Assembly (NCBI RefSeq): GCF_003369915.1
Contig: NC_046677.1
Location: 3,782,001 to 3,846,000 of the forward strand
Direction of reading: 5' to 3'
DNA: 64,000 nucleotides
From: Drosophila miranda
Lineage: Eukaryota > Arthropoda > Insecta > Diptera > Drosophilidae
Shown: in pieces, positions 43,098 through 56,800 of the stretch
Position numbering within the stretch: the first letter of the stretch is position 1
How the letters are laid out: each line of letters starts with the position of its first letter
The notes under the pieces: generated by a model
What the model was told of the DNA's origin: nothing
Database searches by the model: none
Seen by the model: the letters and a program-made list of their open reading frames with translations, nothing else
Made by a program: the position numbers and the translations under genes

Positions 43098-46000
43098 GCT
43101 GCAAAGAAGCAACAAGAAGAGATCAGTCTATTAGATCGGGCCAAAAGAGATCGTCTGTTACGGGAGCGCGGTCATTTCTAGGGAGTCTTCGTTTCGGTGC
43201 TGATTCCGTTGCTGGATTTGGATTGAATTTACTTTCCGCTTTATATATATTTATTATTATACAGATGTCTGTTGTTCCTTTGTTTTATGACAATGTTCTG
43301 AGCAGCGCCTATTATCTATTATTTTATTGACTGCTGGAGTCTGCTGGACAAACAGTCATTCTCGCACGAACTGGCAAACCGGTTCGGTTCTCGATTGACC
43401 CACAGCGAGTCCCCAGTCCCCCCGGCCACGCTGTGCAACTCTCTCAGAAACTATCTCTCAGAAGTTTCAAACCGTAATTACGCTAATTTACGTAAATTGT
43501 TTCTGCTATCTGGCTGGCCTGCTGCACTAGATTCCGTGGGGCCACAAGCTTTCTTGCCCGCTTTCTAGGCCCAGTTCAGCCCTGCCCTGCCGTGCTCTGC
43601 CATGCCCTCTCCGGGCCAGGAGCTCCGCTGCCGATGACGCCACCGTTCGCAAAAGACACACAGAAGAGGAGTCGAAAACAGGCGTGTCCGTGCCGTGGCC
43701 TATTTCAGAAAGACTCAGGGAGAGTTGACTCAGCTCAGGGAACGGAGGAACCATCAACCAACAGAAAAGGCGTGGAAGCCGGCCAGCTCCAGGAAACCAG
43801 ACACGCACGGGCCGGGACTTTGTCACTCGTCTGGTTGGTCGTTAAGGAACTTCATTGCTGTTAGGAGATTGGTGGGACGGAAGGAAGGAAGGAATACTCT
43901 TAGGTCACCGAATTTCCCAGGCAGATCAATGTCAGCGTACAGAACCCGGGTATAAGGCGTTGCTTTTCCATATAGCGTGTACAAAAATTACAATAACAAT
44001 GACATTGAAAAATCAATCATTTTGTAGGAAAAAGTATAAACGGCATTTCCTATTCATTTACATCCAGTTTATTGGACGAATATTGGACCGTTTTAACCGT
44101 TTTAATAGAGTGCCTTGGACCTTGGCCGTTGGAAGTTTTGTCTGACTACAACACACTTTTCCAATTTGTACGCGAAAAATGCACCTTTGCGAAATTGACT
44201 CGGTTTCTAAAAATTAATCCGGGTACCCTAGAGCTATATCGACATCATTCTTCACATCAATATCTTGTTTATCTTTAGTTTATCAAATGGACTGCAAAAG
44301 TAGATTACAGATTATTGTAGGTACTGTACTGTATGTACACTATGCGTCCCAACCCCCAGGAGGGGATCACTGTACTGTATAGTACAGCAGTTAGTATAGT
44401 ATGGACTATGTCATATCCTATGTATATAAAGCCTATTTACATATGTATCATGATCTTGCGGAAAGTAGTTTATTCCTGAATTCATTGCGGTATGGTATGC
44501 GTATGACACGATATGATAATGATGTATAAATGTGTGAGACGATTCTTAAGTTGAGCTTTCCGAAGAATTCCGGAAGCTTCGGTCCATCGGATCAGGGGAT
44601 CAGCGGAGAGCGTCTGCTTTCAGGCATTTTGTATTTTGTTTGGAATGGCGGCAGTTTGGAATGGCGATATTTGTATCTCTGCCGTTGGTAGAGCTGATGC
44701 CGATGTCCATGGCGATGTTGGTCGGCCTGTTGCCTGTTGACTTTCGCCTGTCGGCTTGCTACCTGGATGTCGTTCTCCTCCATGCTGTCGATTGGTTACA
44801 CGTGCACGAGTATGAATGGACATGTGGCTGCAACTCTATTACCGCATTATGGGAGCTACTTGCTATGACGACACCTGCAGCAGAGGCACAACTGAGGCGC
44901 GACTGGGGACTATGCGCACTATAAGTGCTCGTTAGTGTATTGGCTGTTAACGTAATTAACACACAACCAAGACGACTCGCGAGGCAGAGCAAGGCGCTCC
45001 CGGAATATCGACTAGGTGCTCATGCACTTCCTGGCCTATTCCTCCATGCCCCCATGGCTCCATTCCCCCTTGACCCCAATCACTATTTAGACCAAAGACG
45101 AGGGCTTTTCCCTCCCCCTGCTGTTGCAAGTGGGTCAAAAGTTCTCCGAGTTGGCCACCTGACGACCTGAAGACTGGCGCCGAATGGAGCCTATGGAGTG
45201 CAGCGGGCATGACTCTTGGCATTTTGTTTGGTTGCTCAGACGACGACGCGTCGCAACGTCTAGAAGTCATTTGACCTTTTTGTGGCTCTAAAGTGGGGGT
45301 TTGGGGTTTGGTGTTCGGAGGAGGATGACATTTACAAAGGGAAATATGGGAAAAATTATGACAAGAAATCAACGCGCATCGTGGGCCGAAGTGTTTAATA
45401 CCCTTCCAGATCGATCGTTCCCATCATCTAGACATGTTCCTATTGCACATCAGCGAGCATCGTGCATCTGCTGGTGCATGGCGTATTGCAAGACGCGAGG
45501 ATGTGGCAAAACCCCTCCCTTTGCATGGGCGGAATAAGGTAGTTCTGCCAGAGACTTTTGCGGAGGGAGTGTTCGTGTATTGAGCTGCGCTAAAAATCGA
45601 TAAGCATGTGCGTTGGCGGCTTCCAGTGGGTTGGGTGACTGGCTGTGTGTCTGGCTTCCAGTGGGAGAACCGACGTCAGTGGCAGTAGGCAGTGGGCAGT
45701 GCGATAATGGGTACCCGAGAGGGACGGAGCTCCACACAGATATCCGATCCCCCCGAGAGGGCATACGGCAGACCGCAGACGACAGACGGCACAGCAGATA
45801 TCGAATTTATAATTAAATTTCACTTGTAAACAAGAACGAATAAATATTTGAACTGACATTCGCCGAAAATGGCCGCAAGTTACGAAAACGATACTATGAC
45901 GATGGTCACAGAAGAGAGACCCCCGACTGGAACAGACTGGAACCGGGGGAGCCGGAACGGATGCCGACTCGGATCGAAGGGGTGTTCACTGAACAGGTGC

Positions 46001-46113
46001 GTTGTTGCCTCGGTGGTTGCCCCCAACAACAGCAACAGCAAAGTCTATGGCAAGCAGCACATTTCAAAGCTGTGTTTAGCTCTCTTTTCGTTTCGTTTCG
46101 TTTCGTTTCTTTT
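43098..46113. other. Gene-poor upstream region of the kinase gene
   Basis: Probably first intron and 5' flank of the doublecortin-like kinase. Several ORFs of 60-140 codons lie on both strands, but none shows a family motif or consistent splice context. A short stem (CTGTACT GTAT AGTACAG) lies at 44370-44387, and a T-rich/TTTCG repeat at 46085-46110 leads into the next element. No gene called. Confidence 0.4.
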
Positions 46114-46740
46114 ATTATACCCGATACTCAAAATGAGTATTGGGGTATATTAGATTTGTGGTGAAAATGGATGTGTGTAACGTCCAGAAGGAATCGTTTC
46201 CGACCCCATAAAGTATATATATTCTTGATCAGCATCAATAGCCGACTCGATTGAGCCCTGTCTGTCTGTCCGTCCGCCCATCTGTACGTCCCTATTAGCG
46301 CCTAGTGCTCAAAGACTATAAGAGCTATAGCAACGATGTTTTGGATCCAGACTTCTGTGATATGTCACTGCTACAAGAATATTTCAGAATTTCGCACCGC
46401 CCACTTCCGCCCCCAAAAAAGGACGAAAATCTGTAACATCCACAATTTTAAAGATACGAGAAAACCAAAAACGCAGAATCATAGAGAATGACCATATCTA
46501 CCCGGTTGCTGAATCTGGATCAGATCGGATCATTTTTATAGCCAAAAGGAACAAATCTATTTTCAGTGGCTACGCAGCGCCTGACGTCACGCTCAGACTG
46601 ATTTTCTGTCTCTCTCGCACGCACTCTTTGTCGTGTCGTTTAATATTAGCGCCCTCTGGCGGCGGAGAACCATACTGACTAAGTATCGGGTATAAATGTA
46701 GAGTTGCGGTCTCCGCAGCAACTCACAACGTTCCCTCTCG
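46114..46740 (+). mobile_element. DINE-1/SGM-type non-autonomous Helitron-like element, copy A
   Basis: Starts at TATACCCGATACTCAAAATG, a short palindrome, followed by the GGGGTATATTAGATTTGTGG block common in fly DINE-1-like elements and a GTCTGTCTGTCCGTCC tract near 46260. Near the right end GTATCGGGTATAAATG is followed by a stem (GAGTTGC...GCAGCAACTC, 46701-46724). Non-coding. A closely related inverted copy lies at 48929-49527. Confidence 0.75.
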
Positions 46741-48928
46741 TTTTATTTTTTCATAGTTCATAAAAGTTGTTAATTAAGACGTAATCGTACTCTCACTCGA
46801 GGGAGCGCCGAAAGCGGTATCTATCCAATGCCATCCAATACTCAGCTATGCTCCTCGCTCCTGTGGATCTCAAAATGAGGTAGTGGTCGGGGTAGTGAAA
46901 AAGAACTCTCGCCCAAAGAGAAATTAATCAATGTCTCGCTCTGTGAAGAACCCTTTGCAGATGCATCCCCCATTGCACAGTAGGCTAAATGTTAATGTTG
47001 TAAATATATATACATATATGTATACATACATACATATGTACAAATAGGAACTGCACTAAAATTTCAGATTTCCGCCCCTTAAAAGGTGCTATTTTTACCA
47101 TTCTTGCCTGCTTTCGACAATAGCCATTCAAAATGAATCTCCTTGAATTTTTCATATATCCACGGCATTCCGGCAAACTGCTTTGGATTTAATTGTCCAG
47201 GGAACATTCATTTAACGAGTTGCGGCACATTTTGGCACAAGTTGGCACAACATTTGGTTAAGTCTTCTCTAATTTTGGAAAGTGCATACTTCATTCATAA
47301 AATTTACCTCATTTACAGGCTCACAAAGTCCAGAGAGTCTGTGTCTTTCACCACCGTTTTCTTTCACCGACTCGTAGTAAAGTAGTAAATAAAACATTCG
47401 ACTTTGATGGGCTGCATGTTGGGAAATATCGGCTGCCTGTCCCACTGTACGTAGGTGGGGCGAGCAAAAGGGAGCGAACACTCAATGCAGCATCAAACAA
47501 TGGGCGCCCAGTCAGGGTATTTGTAAGGCTGATTAGGTCATGAACCACAGTAGCGAGGAACAAGGGGACAGACGGGCAGTTGTCCTTGGCAGTCGCCAGA
47601 CAGCTATCCGGCCATAAGCAGCTGAAGCCGAGGTGGCGGCTATGGTGGCTTCTGCCAGGTGTTCAGCAACCCTTGAGATGCGACACAAAAATACGGAAGT
47701 ATTGCCCTGAAAGACGTCGGAAGTTGTGGGCGAACGAGTGGGGGCAAGGCGAGGCATATTCCCGCAATGCAAACTCCTAAAGAATCTGGATGTGCAAGCG
47801 CCAGGCGTTCAATTGAGAGAAGCCACCCTTCTGGCTGCTGGTCTGCACCAACACTGTCTGCTGTGTGCGGTCCCGGAACCGGGGGCTAAGAGAAACACTT
47901 CCCATCCAGACAGAGCCAAGACAAAGCTGGCACTATCTCAATTTTAATGGAACACCTGACGGCATGGGAGACTCCCAAGAAATATCTAACGTACTGTAAA
48001 AAGGCTGCAAGGACAGAAAGGCTCCTCAAGGAGTGTGAAAACAAGACCCATAGCGATGTGGCACATCCTACAGCCGTAGCTACGGAATGGAAAAGTAAAA
48101 GTTCAGCTCTTGTGCTGCGCCTCTCGTGCTTCTTGCACTTTCCAGAGAAGACTCTTTTCGTTCTTGTTTCTCCCCCAGGGCCACCGACGCCAACCTCTGG
48201 CCAAGGGGCTGTTCTCAGAATTGTCCTTGAACATTCATCATGCCAGCCCTACGACTCGCGAGACCAGACCCAGATAGTACTGGTCGAATTCGAATAGGCA
48301 AATCATTGAATGAGAAACATTCATGTTTCATGTACATATTGTAGGCCATATTATATGCATATAATATCCGCATCCATCGTGTGTACAAATCCCTAGGCAT
48401 AAATCACTCGTCAGTCCAGGGCAAGGCCGTCCAAAGTTGTTCATTTGGTTCTTTCGAATGAAGTCTCAGCACGCAGGACCCTCATAAGAATCGTGGCTGG
48501 GGCAGCTGCCCTTTCTTGTTTCTTGCTGTTCTGTTCTGTTTCCGCTAGTTGCAGAAAAGAGACCCGCAACGAGCAACGGAGAATGGAAGCGAGTGCTGTT
48601 GAGACCCGTGCAGATCCATAGATCCATCGAGCTGTTTGACTTCTATTACCGTCTCTCTGTCAAGCCTTCCCTCGACGAAAACTAACCCCCTATCTGGCCA
48701 GTGCACTAAAAGGGATCACTTTAAAGCAAATACAAATATGCAGACCCGCAAGAAGATCCCTTCGAAACGTTTATACATACAGAATGTTCCAAATAATGCG
48801 AATAAAGCGAAGTTCAGAACTTGGAACCACTGGACACAGAGAGATAGAGAGAGAGAGAAAGAAGGAGAGCGTCAGATGGGTGGGAGGAACGAACACTTTA
48901 ATCCCTTTGGCTGAAGACACAAAAACAA
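46741..48928. other. Spacer between the two inverted DINE-1-like copies
   Basis: 2.2 kb without a recognised gene. Contains a TACATATGTA-rich microsatellite near 47005-47040 and a GAGA tract at 48838-48860. ORFs on both strands lack protein character. Confidence 0.4.
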
Positions 48929-49527
48929 CGAGAGGGAACGTTGAGAGTTGCTGCGGAGACCGCAACTCTACATTTATACCCGATACTTAGTCAGTATGGT
49001 TCTCCGCCGCCAGAGGGCGCTAATATTAAACGACACGACAAAGAGTGCGTGCGAGAGAGACAGAAAATCAGTCTGAGCGTGACGTCGGGCGCTGCGTAGC
49101 CACTGCGAATTGATTTGTTCCTTTTGGTTATAAAAACGATCCGATCTGATCCAGATTCAGCAACCGGATAGATCTGGTCATTATCTATGACTCTGCGTTT
49201 TTAGTTTTCTCGTATCTTTAAAATTGTGGATGCCATTGTGGGCGGTGCGAAGTTTTAAAATATTCTTGTAGCAGTGACATATCACAGAAGTCTCGATCCA
49301 AAACATCGTTGCTATAGCTCTTATAGTCTTTGAGCACTAGGCGCTAATAGGGACGGACAGATGGACGGACGGACAGACAGACAGGGCTCAATCGAGTCGG
49401 CTATTGATGCTGATCAAGAATATATATACTTTATGGGGTCGGAAACGATTCCTTCTGGACGTTACACACATCCACTTTTACCACAAATCTAATATACCCC
49501 AATACTCATTTTGAGTATCGGGTATAA
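48929..49527 (-). mobile_element. DINE-1/SGM-type element, copy B, inverted
   Basis: Reverse complement of 46114-46740 over its whole length: CGAGAGGGAACGTT and the GCAACTCT stem at the left, the GGACGGACAGACAGAC tract near 49360, and GAGTATCGGGTATAA at the right end. It is slightly shorter because of small gaps, with scattered substitutions. Non-coding. Confidence 0.75.
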
Positions 49528-51155
49528 AAACGGCTATTGAACGACTACGAAACATTATGCATGGCGTTTCGATTCGAGTCCGATTTACCGAGCCGGTTCA
49601 CTGTTCGCTGAATGAAAATGAAAATTGCAAAGCGGTCATCGGGATAACTAGCGAACGAAACGCAGTGTCGGAAAGTCGGACCAAATTGGAAGACCGGTGG
49701 ACCAGCGCAAGGGAATGTTCCTTTGGTAGCGTTGCCTGGTTCCACACATCGAGTGCTCACTGTGTGCATATGCATGTATCTACTTACATGTGTATGCATG
49801 TAAGACTGCTGCCACGGCGCTTCTCGCAATCCGAGCAGCAGCTGGGAGACCAGGCACAAGGCAACACAAAAGCTGGTAAACAAAAACCGTTGCAGTTCAT
49901 TGAAACTTGAAGCCTTTCGGGGCAGGGGTTGGGGCAGACGCTGGGGCAGGGGTTGCGGCAGGGCTTGGGTCTGGATCTGGCTGTTGTACGGACGGAGGTA
50001 CGTTGGAGATCGAATTGGAGAACAAACGGGAATTGGGGCTGCATTCCACTCAAATTTCATCCTGCGGATGCGGATGCGGACAGTACTCAAATCTGTTCTT
50101 GAGCCCCAACACACATCATTGCTGAGATCTGCAAATGGCGGCAGGGCAAGTCGCCAAATGCGGCTCGTGGCCACAATAAAGGCGATGCTGAGCAGGAATT
50201 TCTGTTCGTATCATATTAGTTTAATTGGCCTCTGTTTGGGTTTCACTTTTCAATTGAGTATCTCGGGGGCTTGGTGGGCGGCAGGGCATGGAATCCGCGT
50301 GCGTCTCATAATGCGGACAGCAGTGAAAGTTTTACTTCAAGGTAGAAGCAATCCATTTACCTCTGGCTGTTACAAGCAGAGACAACTAGACCAAAGGCGG
50401 TTCGGGCAACACTCTCGTTCTAACGAACCCAAGCACAGTCGGCATGCGAGAATGTGTGAGCACTATGAATCATCCAGCCGACTTCGCCCTCTGCCGCAGA
50501 AGAGAAAACACAGCTTTAAGCCCGTAGAATTCGATGGTCTGCCTGGTGTGGTGGCTCGTACGGAGCGGAGACAGTAGATTGGAGAGAACGAATATGTTTA
50601 CTGGCGATAAGTCAAACAAAATCAGCAGAGAGATAGCTGAAAGGGGGAACTAATACGCGTACGAGCACGAGCACGAGTACGAGGGTATGGCAAAATCACG
50701 TTAGCGGGGAGAACGGGTTGTTTTTTTTTTGACTGGAACGTTGCGAATGCACGGCAGAAGACGGCGCGATTTGTTTTTTTTTTCTTTTCCAGCCAGCGAC
50801 CCAGAGACCCTACCCTACTCCTCCCCACGGCTCTGGGAGGGACTGCTATCAAAATAGCGAACGGCGCTGGCTTATCTACGATTTCTTTTCACATTCAGGT
50901 GCGGTGCGGGTGCGGTCCTCGCCTCGCCCCGCCCCGCCTCCTCATAGAGGCAGATGTCAAGTGTCGCAATGGGTTATTTATATGCATTTTTGTTTGGTTT
51001 TATCGTGGCCTCACCTTGTGTACCAAACCAAACACAGTAAGTCCGCTTAAGCCAACAAGGCAGTTTTTGTTTTATTCCTCCTCCCGTTCGGTCCGCTTTC
51101 GTTGTGTTTCTCCACTGCTTTGTGAGTGCTTTGCACCAGTCCACTCACTGCAGAT

Positions 51156-51187
51156 GGGTTGGGGTTGGGGTTGGGGTTGGGGTCGGG
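51156..51187. repeat. Short GGGTTGG tandem repeat
   Basis: Four to five units of GGGTTGG/GGGGTTG in a row (about 32 bp). Low-complexity G/T-rich DNA, able in principle to form a G-quadruplex. Confidence 0.7.
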
Positions 51188-51814
51188 CCTCTCTGTACTC
51201 ACAAGAATCCAGCTAAAAGCACAAACGTTTGGGTATAATTAGCTAAAACAAATTACACTTTTCTATTCCACTCGAATCACTCCCGCTTGGTTTCCCTTTT
51301 TCGCTTTTTCGCTTCTTCGCACATTTCACTTTGGCCTGCTTTTTCGGGCTCACGCTAACCGCTCACCTCACCACCGCTTGCGACACTCCCTCATCACAGA
51401 TCACAGATTAACGCTGGGCGCGAATCTCGTACGAGACAATGCTGCTGACTGCCAATAGAACTTTTCACTTAATTAAATTTAAATATTAGTGAAAATCATA
51501 GGACAAAATAGAACTCGCGGAAAAGATAGTACGATAACAGCCGCGTACTAGAGCAGGAAAACCATCGATACATTGTGACATCGTTTAGTCCGCACGGCAC
51601 AACGCGCTTGTCAGAATATTGTTTGTTGCTTAAACTATTAGAATATAAAATTTCCGATTTGTGTTTGTGTGCGTGCGCGTGTAGGGAATAACGAATTAAA
51701 CTAATTTATTTAACAATATTTACTAGCGTATCGCGGCGGCCATATCGGCCAGATATTTCGAATGTTTACATTTGCTCAATTTACACGGTAACTACACATT
51801 TGCTACATAATGAG

Positions 51815-51993
51815 AGGAAAAAGAGGGTATGGAAAATGGGTAAAACAGCCCAGAATGGCAACGCATGCTGGTAAAATCCACTACTTTTGTCCAATATACT
51901 TTGAGACAAAATTCGCTCACACGCGAGGTGAGGTACGTACGGAACATTGCAATTTTCCTTGGCTGTTTTTGCCCGTTGTCCATACCCTTTTTT
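51815..51993. repeat. Imperfect foldback of about 180 bp
   Basis: Left arm GGGTATGGAAAATGGG with TAAAACAGCC (51825-51850) pairs with right arm GGCTGTTTTTGCCC with GTTGTCCATACCC (51961-51987), roughly 80% identical over 27 bp, with weaker pairing outward. The spacer is about 110 bp. This may be a decayed MITE; no target duplication was recognised. Confidence 0.55.
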
Positions 51994-53431
51994 ATAGGCC
52001 ATTGAAAATAAAATCTCATTTTTTCGTTGCAGGAGTGAGTCTGCCTCTCAGAAATATATAGCGTCTCGTTTTCAAAATATACCGTAAATACACCGATTAA
52101 AAAAACGAACTTGGCCAACTGGAACCCCCTTTATTTTAACATGATAACAACTTGAGTAAAACCGCGAAAATTAGATCTGTGTAAATTCTCTTTACTTAAA
52201 AAATAAAAACACCACCACATCTTTCACTGCGCTTAAATTCTTCATAATTTTCGTGGAGTGTATTTCAATACCAACTGGTCGACAATGGGGTCATCGTTCT
52301 CTGTCCATGATCATAAATCAAATTCCTCGATTTGGATATTCCAATTGACACAGCTAGGACAGGACCCTTAGCTCGGAACACATAATTTTTTCAGATTGAT
52401 AAATTAATTTTCGACAGGATTGGCTAATTATGAGGAGTCCTTTTTTTTTATTGTATTTAAAATTAGGTTAAAATAAAAAAGGTCAAAGCTTGAAACATAA
52501 GTGATACCCTATTGCATTTAATTAACATTAAAATTTTGTTTTCCAAGCTGATTTGAGCGATTACTAATAAATATCTCAATCCCGATACCTGTTCTTGGTC
52601 TTTGTAAGAAGATCACTAACAGCAAAATTTCGTTGAGACAGCTTTAAAACAGAGACCGACTAGTTGTTGCGTTCATTGGACTGGTAAATCCCAAAGGAAT
52701 GAAGTGAGAAGTGAGTCACGTCCAGGTTACTGTATGATCTCCTCCAATGCACGTCCTTGTTGAGGAAGGATCCACATCCATAGTCATAGCCATCCATGCC
52801 TTGAACATATATATAAAGTGTATAATTAATTGTAGTGCCTAAAGAGTGCCTTACAAAATGCCCTTATAAATATGTAAACATCTAAACAATTAGCGATGCT
52901 TTTGTTAGAGAACAGTATTGAAGGAGAACAAGTCCCTTTTTAGACAAATCATATAAGATCGAATAGGGCTCGGTTAATGCATCATCCATGCATCATCGCT
53001 TCACATATATTCATATAATTTGTATGCATCTGTAGACGCCGTATCTAGATGGTTTGAGTTTTGTCGAAAATTTTATCTGAAATTCTAGAGATGCGCAAGA
53101 TGTGGATCTCAACTTCGGGAATGATTCTACTTTTGGCATTTATACACGTTTTGCTACAAGTCAACTACATATTTATGGAATAAACGCTAGGGTGCAAGTT
53201 AACGTACCCAATTCTATTGAGCTCTTATACGAGTTGTAAACAATCTTTGGCTTTCCAAAACGAAAACAATTTCAATCTTGGGCCTCCGCCTAATTGATTT
53301 CTAAGATGTACAATCTCAAGGGCTCCCGCCGCAATCCCAATCTTTGACACTCGCCTAAATGGAAAACCAATGTTTGCCCACACCCGGCTTCTCATAAACA
53401 ATCTCACTCCCGGCTTTCTGCAGATCCTGCA

Positions 53432-53803
53432 TGTGGAGATAATGTTTTTTATCCCCAATTGGCCGACTAATTATTTCGAATTAAACAAAACTCGGCGCAG
53501 AAATAAAATTACGATATGTTCTTTAATGCGTGACATCCAAATTGCAAGTGTGGCTTGCCTGCCCTTTACATTGCCGCTCCGATCGCTAAGCGCAGCTTCG
53601 CTCGGCCGACGTCGGTAGGCAGACGCAAAGCGGAGATAGCGAAGAGCGAGCTGGCAGAGAGCGTTTAGCAGGGCAAGCAAGCGCAGAGCTTTAACAAACA
53701 AATGAGTGACATAGACATAAGTAACAAACAAAATAAGCGGCTGAGGGCCAAGAATTAGGTGCTATTTGGCAAGCAGCTAATCGGCTGGGTTCTGCTCCGA
53801 ACA
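53432..53803 (-). repeat. LTR of the BEL/Pao element (3' side)
   Basis: Direct repeat of 59430-59801, offset 5998 bp, TGTGG...GAACA. Near-identity to the other LTR is the basis for the young age estimate. Confidence 0.9.
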
Positions 53804-56800
53804 TTCACCCCCCGTTGGAAGGCAAAGGCTTTCAACAGATCCATCCTGAAGGGGCAGAACCGCTATTTTTCCAACGGCCCTCTTGAAAAGGCCTTTTTGA
53901 GTGCGGATGACGGCTACTCTGATGGTTCCATCTTTTCCTGGGATGACGCTCTCAATGCGGCCAAGCGGCCACCTTAATGGTGGCAGCGTTTCCTCCTTGA
54001 TCATGACGAGCGCTCCTAGCTTGATGTTTGGAGACGATGACCGCCACTTGCTCCGCTCCTGAAGAATCGAAAGATACGCCGTGCTCCATTTTCTCCAAAA
54101 CGCCTGCTTCATTTGACACAGCCGCTGCCATCGACTAAGTAGGTTGACCCGGAGATGCGCCACATCTGGCTCGTCGAATGCAGCTTTCGGGGCTCCATTG
54201 AGAAAGTGGTTTGGCGTGAGCACATCTAGATCATCGGGACTTTCTGTAATTGCATAAAGCGGACGGGAATTTAACAAAGCAGAGATTTCACAAGCCAAGG
54301 TCTGAATTTCATCAAGAGTAAAAATGTAGGTCCCGACGATGCGATGAAAATGATATTTAGCTGCTTTAACAGCCGCCTCCCACAAACCCCCAAAATGAGG
54401 TGAGCGAGGGGGGATGAATTTCCAGTCGATTGCACTAGAAACGCAGAGATGTGACACAGCCGACGTATGAGGATCGCTGAGGAACATTTGCCGAAGCTCC
54501 AAAAGCTCATTTTTTGCTCCTACAAAATTTGTAGCGTTGTCTGACCAGATGATTCGAGGTTTGGGACGTAGACTTATAAAACGCCTTAATGCTGCCAGAA
54601 AGGATTCTGTAGATAGATCCCGAACGACTTCCAAATGAGTTGCTTTGGTGCTAAAGCATACGAAGACAGCGATGTAACATTTGATAGGAGGCCTGCTTCT
54701 GACTTCCGACTTGTGATAAAAGGGTCCGCAAAAATCAACGCCCGTTGTGTGGAATGCTGGATTAGTCCTTACGCGATCCGCAGGCAAGTTTCCCATGATA
54801 TGTTCCCTCAGCACTGGCTTCAAACGAAAGCATCTAACACATTTGCGAATGATTCCCGCAACATATTTGCGTCCGCCAATAGGCCAGAATTTTTGCCGAA
54901 GCAGTCCGAGCAATCCTTGAGCTCCTGCGTGGAGAAACCTTTCGTGAAAGAAGATAATAATAGAGACAGTGACAGGATGTCCCTTAGGAAGCAGGATCGG
55001 GTGCTTCGCGTCGTAGTCCAATTCGGCATTTTGGAGGCGGCCTCCAACACGCAGCAATCCAAAGCTATCCAGAAATGGATTCAGTGAGGCCATCGTGCTT
55101 TTTGGGGGTAGGGCCTGTTTGCTGGCGAGGGCCCTTATCTCTTCCGAAAATTGTTGCTGCTGTATTGCCCTTATGAGCAAATGCGTACCATTTTTGATGT
55201 CGATTACGGTAAGTTGACCCTTCGACCGCGCTATGCCTTTGTCCTTGAGAATGTAGAATCGATATATGTAAGCAAAGACGCGCTGCATGGATCCGAATGA
55301 GTTTTGAAATTTGCAATCGTACGATACATCCCTTTCGTTTGAAACAACCAATGCTGCATGACGACGTTCTGGTACATCGGTCGGCAATTGCAAGCCTGCA
55401 GGCCACTCTGAGCTCTCAAGACGCAAGAATGGTGGTCCAGAGATCCAAAGACTGCTATCCATTAGTTCAGCGGGCGTGGCTCCACGTGATATGATGTCGG
55501 CAGGATTCAACTTTGTGGGCACGTGATGCCAAGTCATTCCAGCGGTGAGCTCCTGAATCCGCTGAACTCGATTAGAAACAAATATATTAAAATTCAATGG
55601 TGATTCTCGAATCCAGGCAAGGGCTATGGACGAATCCGACCAGCAATGTATTTGGCATGGAGCTGATAATCCCTTAACTATGGTGGACACTAGTTCGGCT
55701 AATACGAGGGCAGCGGACAGCTCAAGCTTGGGGATAGTCATACTTTTCAAGGGCGCGACTCTGGATTTAGAGCATAAGAGATGACTTTGCACAATGCCAA
55801 GAGCTTCCGAACGCATGTATACACAGGCGCCATATGCTGCTTGGCTCGCATCACAAAACGCGTGCATTTCTAATCTGGCTTGCTGCCGAAGCACGTAACG
55901 TGGAAACTTAAAGTTTTTAACCATCGACAACTGCGAAGTCAGCTCAATCCAAGTCGTATGTAGATCCTGGGGCAGGCTTTCGTCCCAATTCAATTTTAGG
56001 CTTTCGTTCCATAGCGACTGCATAAATATTTTAGCTTTTGTGATGATGGGAGAGATGAGCCCTAGAGGATCGTAGAACCTAGCTAGTGTAGACAGGACCG
56101 AACGCTTCGATATTGGGCCTGCAGCGGTTCCGACGTGAGCGAAGCTAAACAGAAGATTGTCCGTGGTGGGATCCCAAACTAGACCAAGCGCCTTGGTTAC
56201 TTCAGTCCCGTCATGAAAGGTAAGGAACTTTTCGCGATCCGCCTCCGATACGCCTTCCAAAGCAGCGGGTTCATTGGAACACCATTTACGTATGGGAAAA
56301 CATCCTTTCGAAAGTAGCTCCTTTACCTGCTGACGAATTTTGATGACAGAATCAATGCTGTCCCCTCCAGATATGAGATCATCGACATAGAAATCTCTTC
56401 GAACAACATCAGCGCCAAGCGGAAAACGCAACTCTTCATCATTTGCCAATTGATGCATAGCACGAATTGCTAAGAAAGCGGCAGGTTTGGTTCCGTAAGT
56501 AACAGTCTCCAACTTGAACACCTGAATCTCCTCCTTCGGGTCATTGCGCCATAGGATGCACTGCACGTGCGTATCGGGATGGGAAACGCGTACACAGCGG
56601 TACATTTTGCAGATATCGCCACACAAGGCGACTTTAAAAAAGCGGAAACGAAGCAGAGTTATCAGAATTTTAGGTTGGATGGTGGGTCCAGCCATAAGCG
56701 CATCATTCAGTGATACTCCAGACGCTGTTTTGGCAGATCCATCGAACACTACGCGTAATTTGGTGGTTGTACTATCCTGCTTGTGGACGCAATGGTGAGG

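Larger units (their letters stand above)
49528..53426. other. Gene-poor region with simple repeats
   Basis: No protein gene recognised. It holds a GGGGCAG-type minisatellite near 49918-49970, a CGAGCACGAG repeat near 50660, a GGGTTGG repeat and a foldback (listed separately). Two overlapping ORFs of about 210-225 codons at 49545-50577 run over repeat-rich DNA on opposite strands and look like chance. The promoter of the minus-strand kinase may lie here, perhaps near 51400-51700. At 53088-53217 a short open frame (NSTFGIYTRF-like, VNVPNSIELLYEL) hints at an old element. Confidence 0.4.

Noticed and set aside
44370-44387. 7-bp stem CTGTACT/AGTACAG as a terminator or element end
   Set aside because: Isolated short palindrome in AT-rich DNA with nothing attached to it.
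44640-44924. 94-codon plus-strand ORF with hydrophobic stretches
   Set aside because: No conserved motif, overlapping minus-strand ORFs of the same quality, no promoter or splice support.
49545-50577. Two long overlapping ORFs (209 and 225 codons) on opposite strands
   Set aside because: They run over G-rich minisatellite DNA in several frames and contain no recognisable domain.
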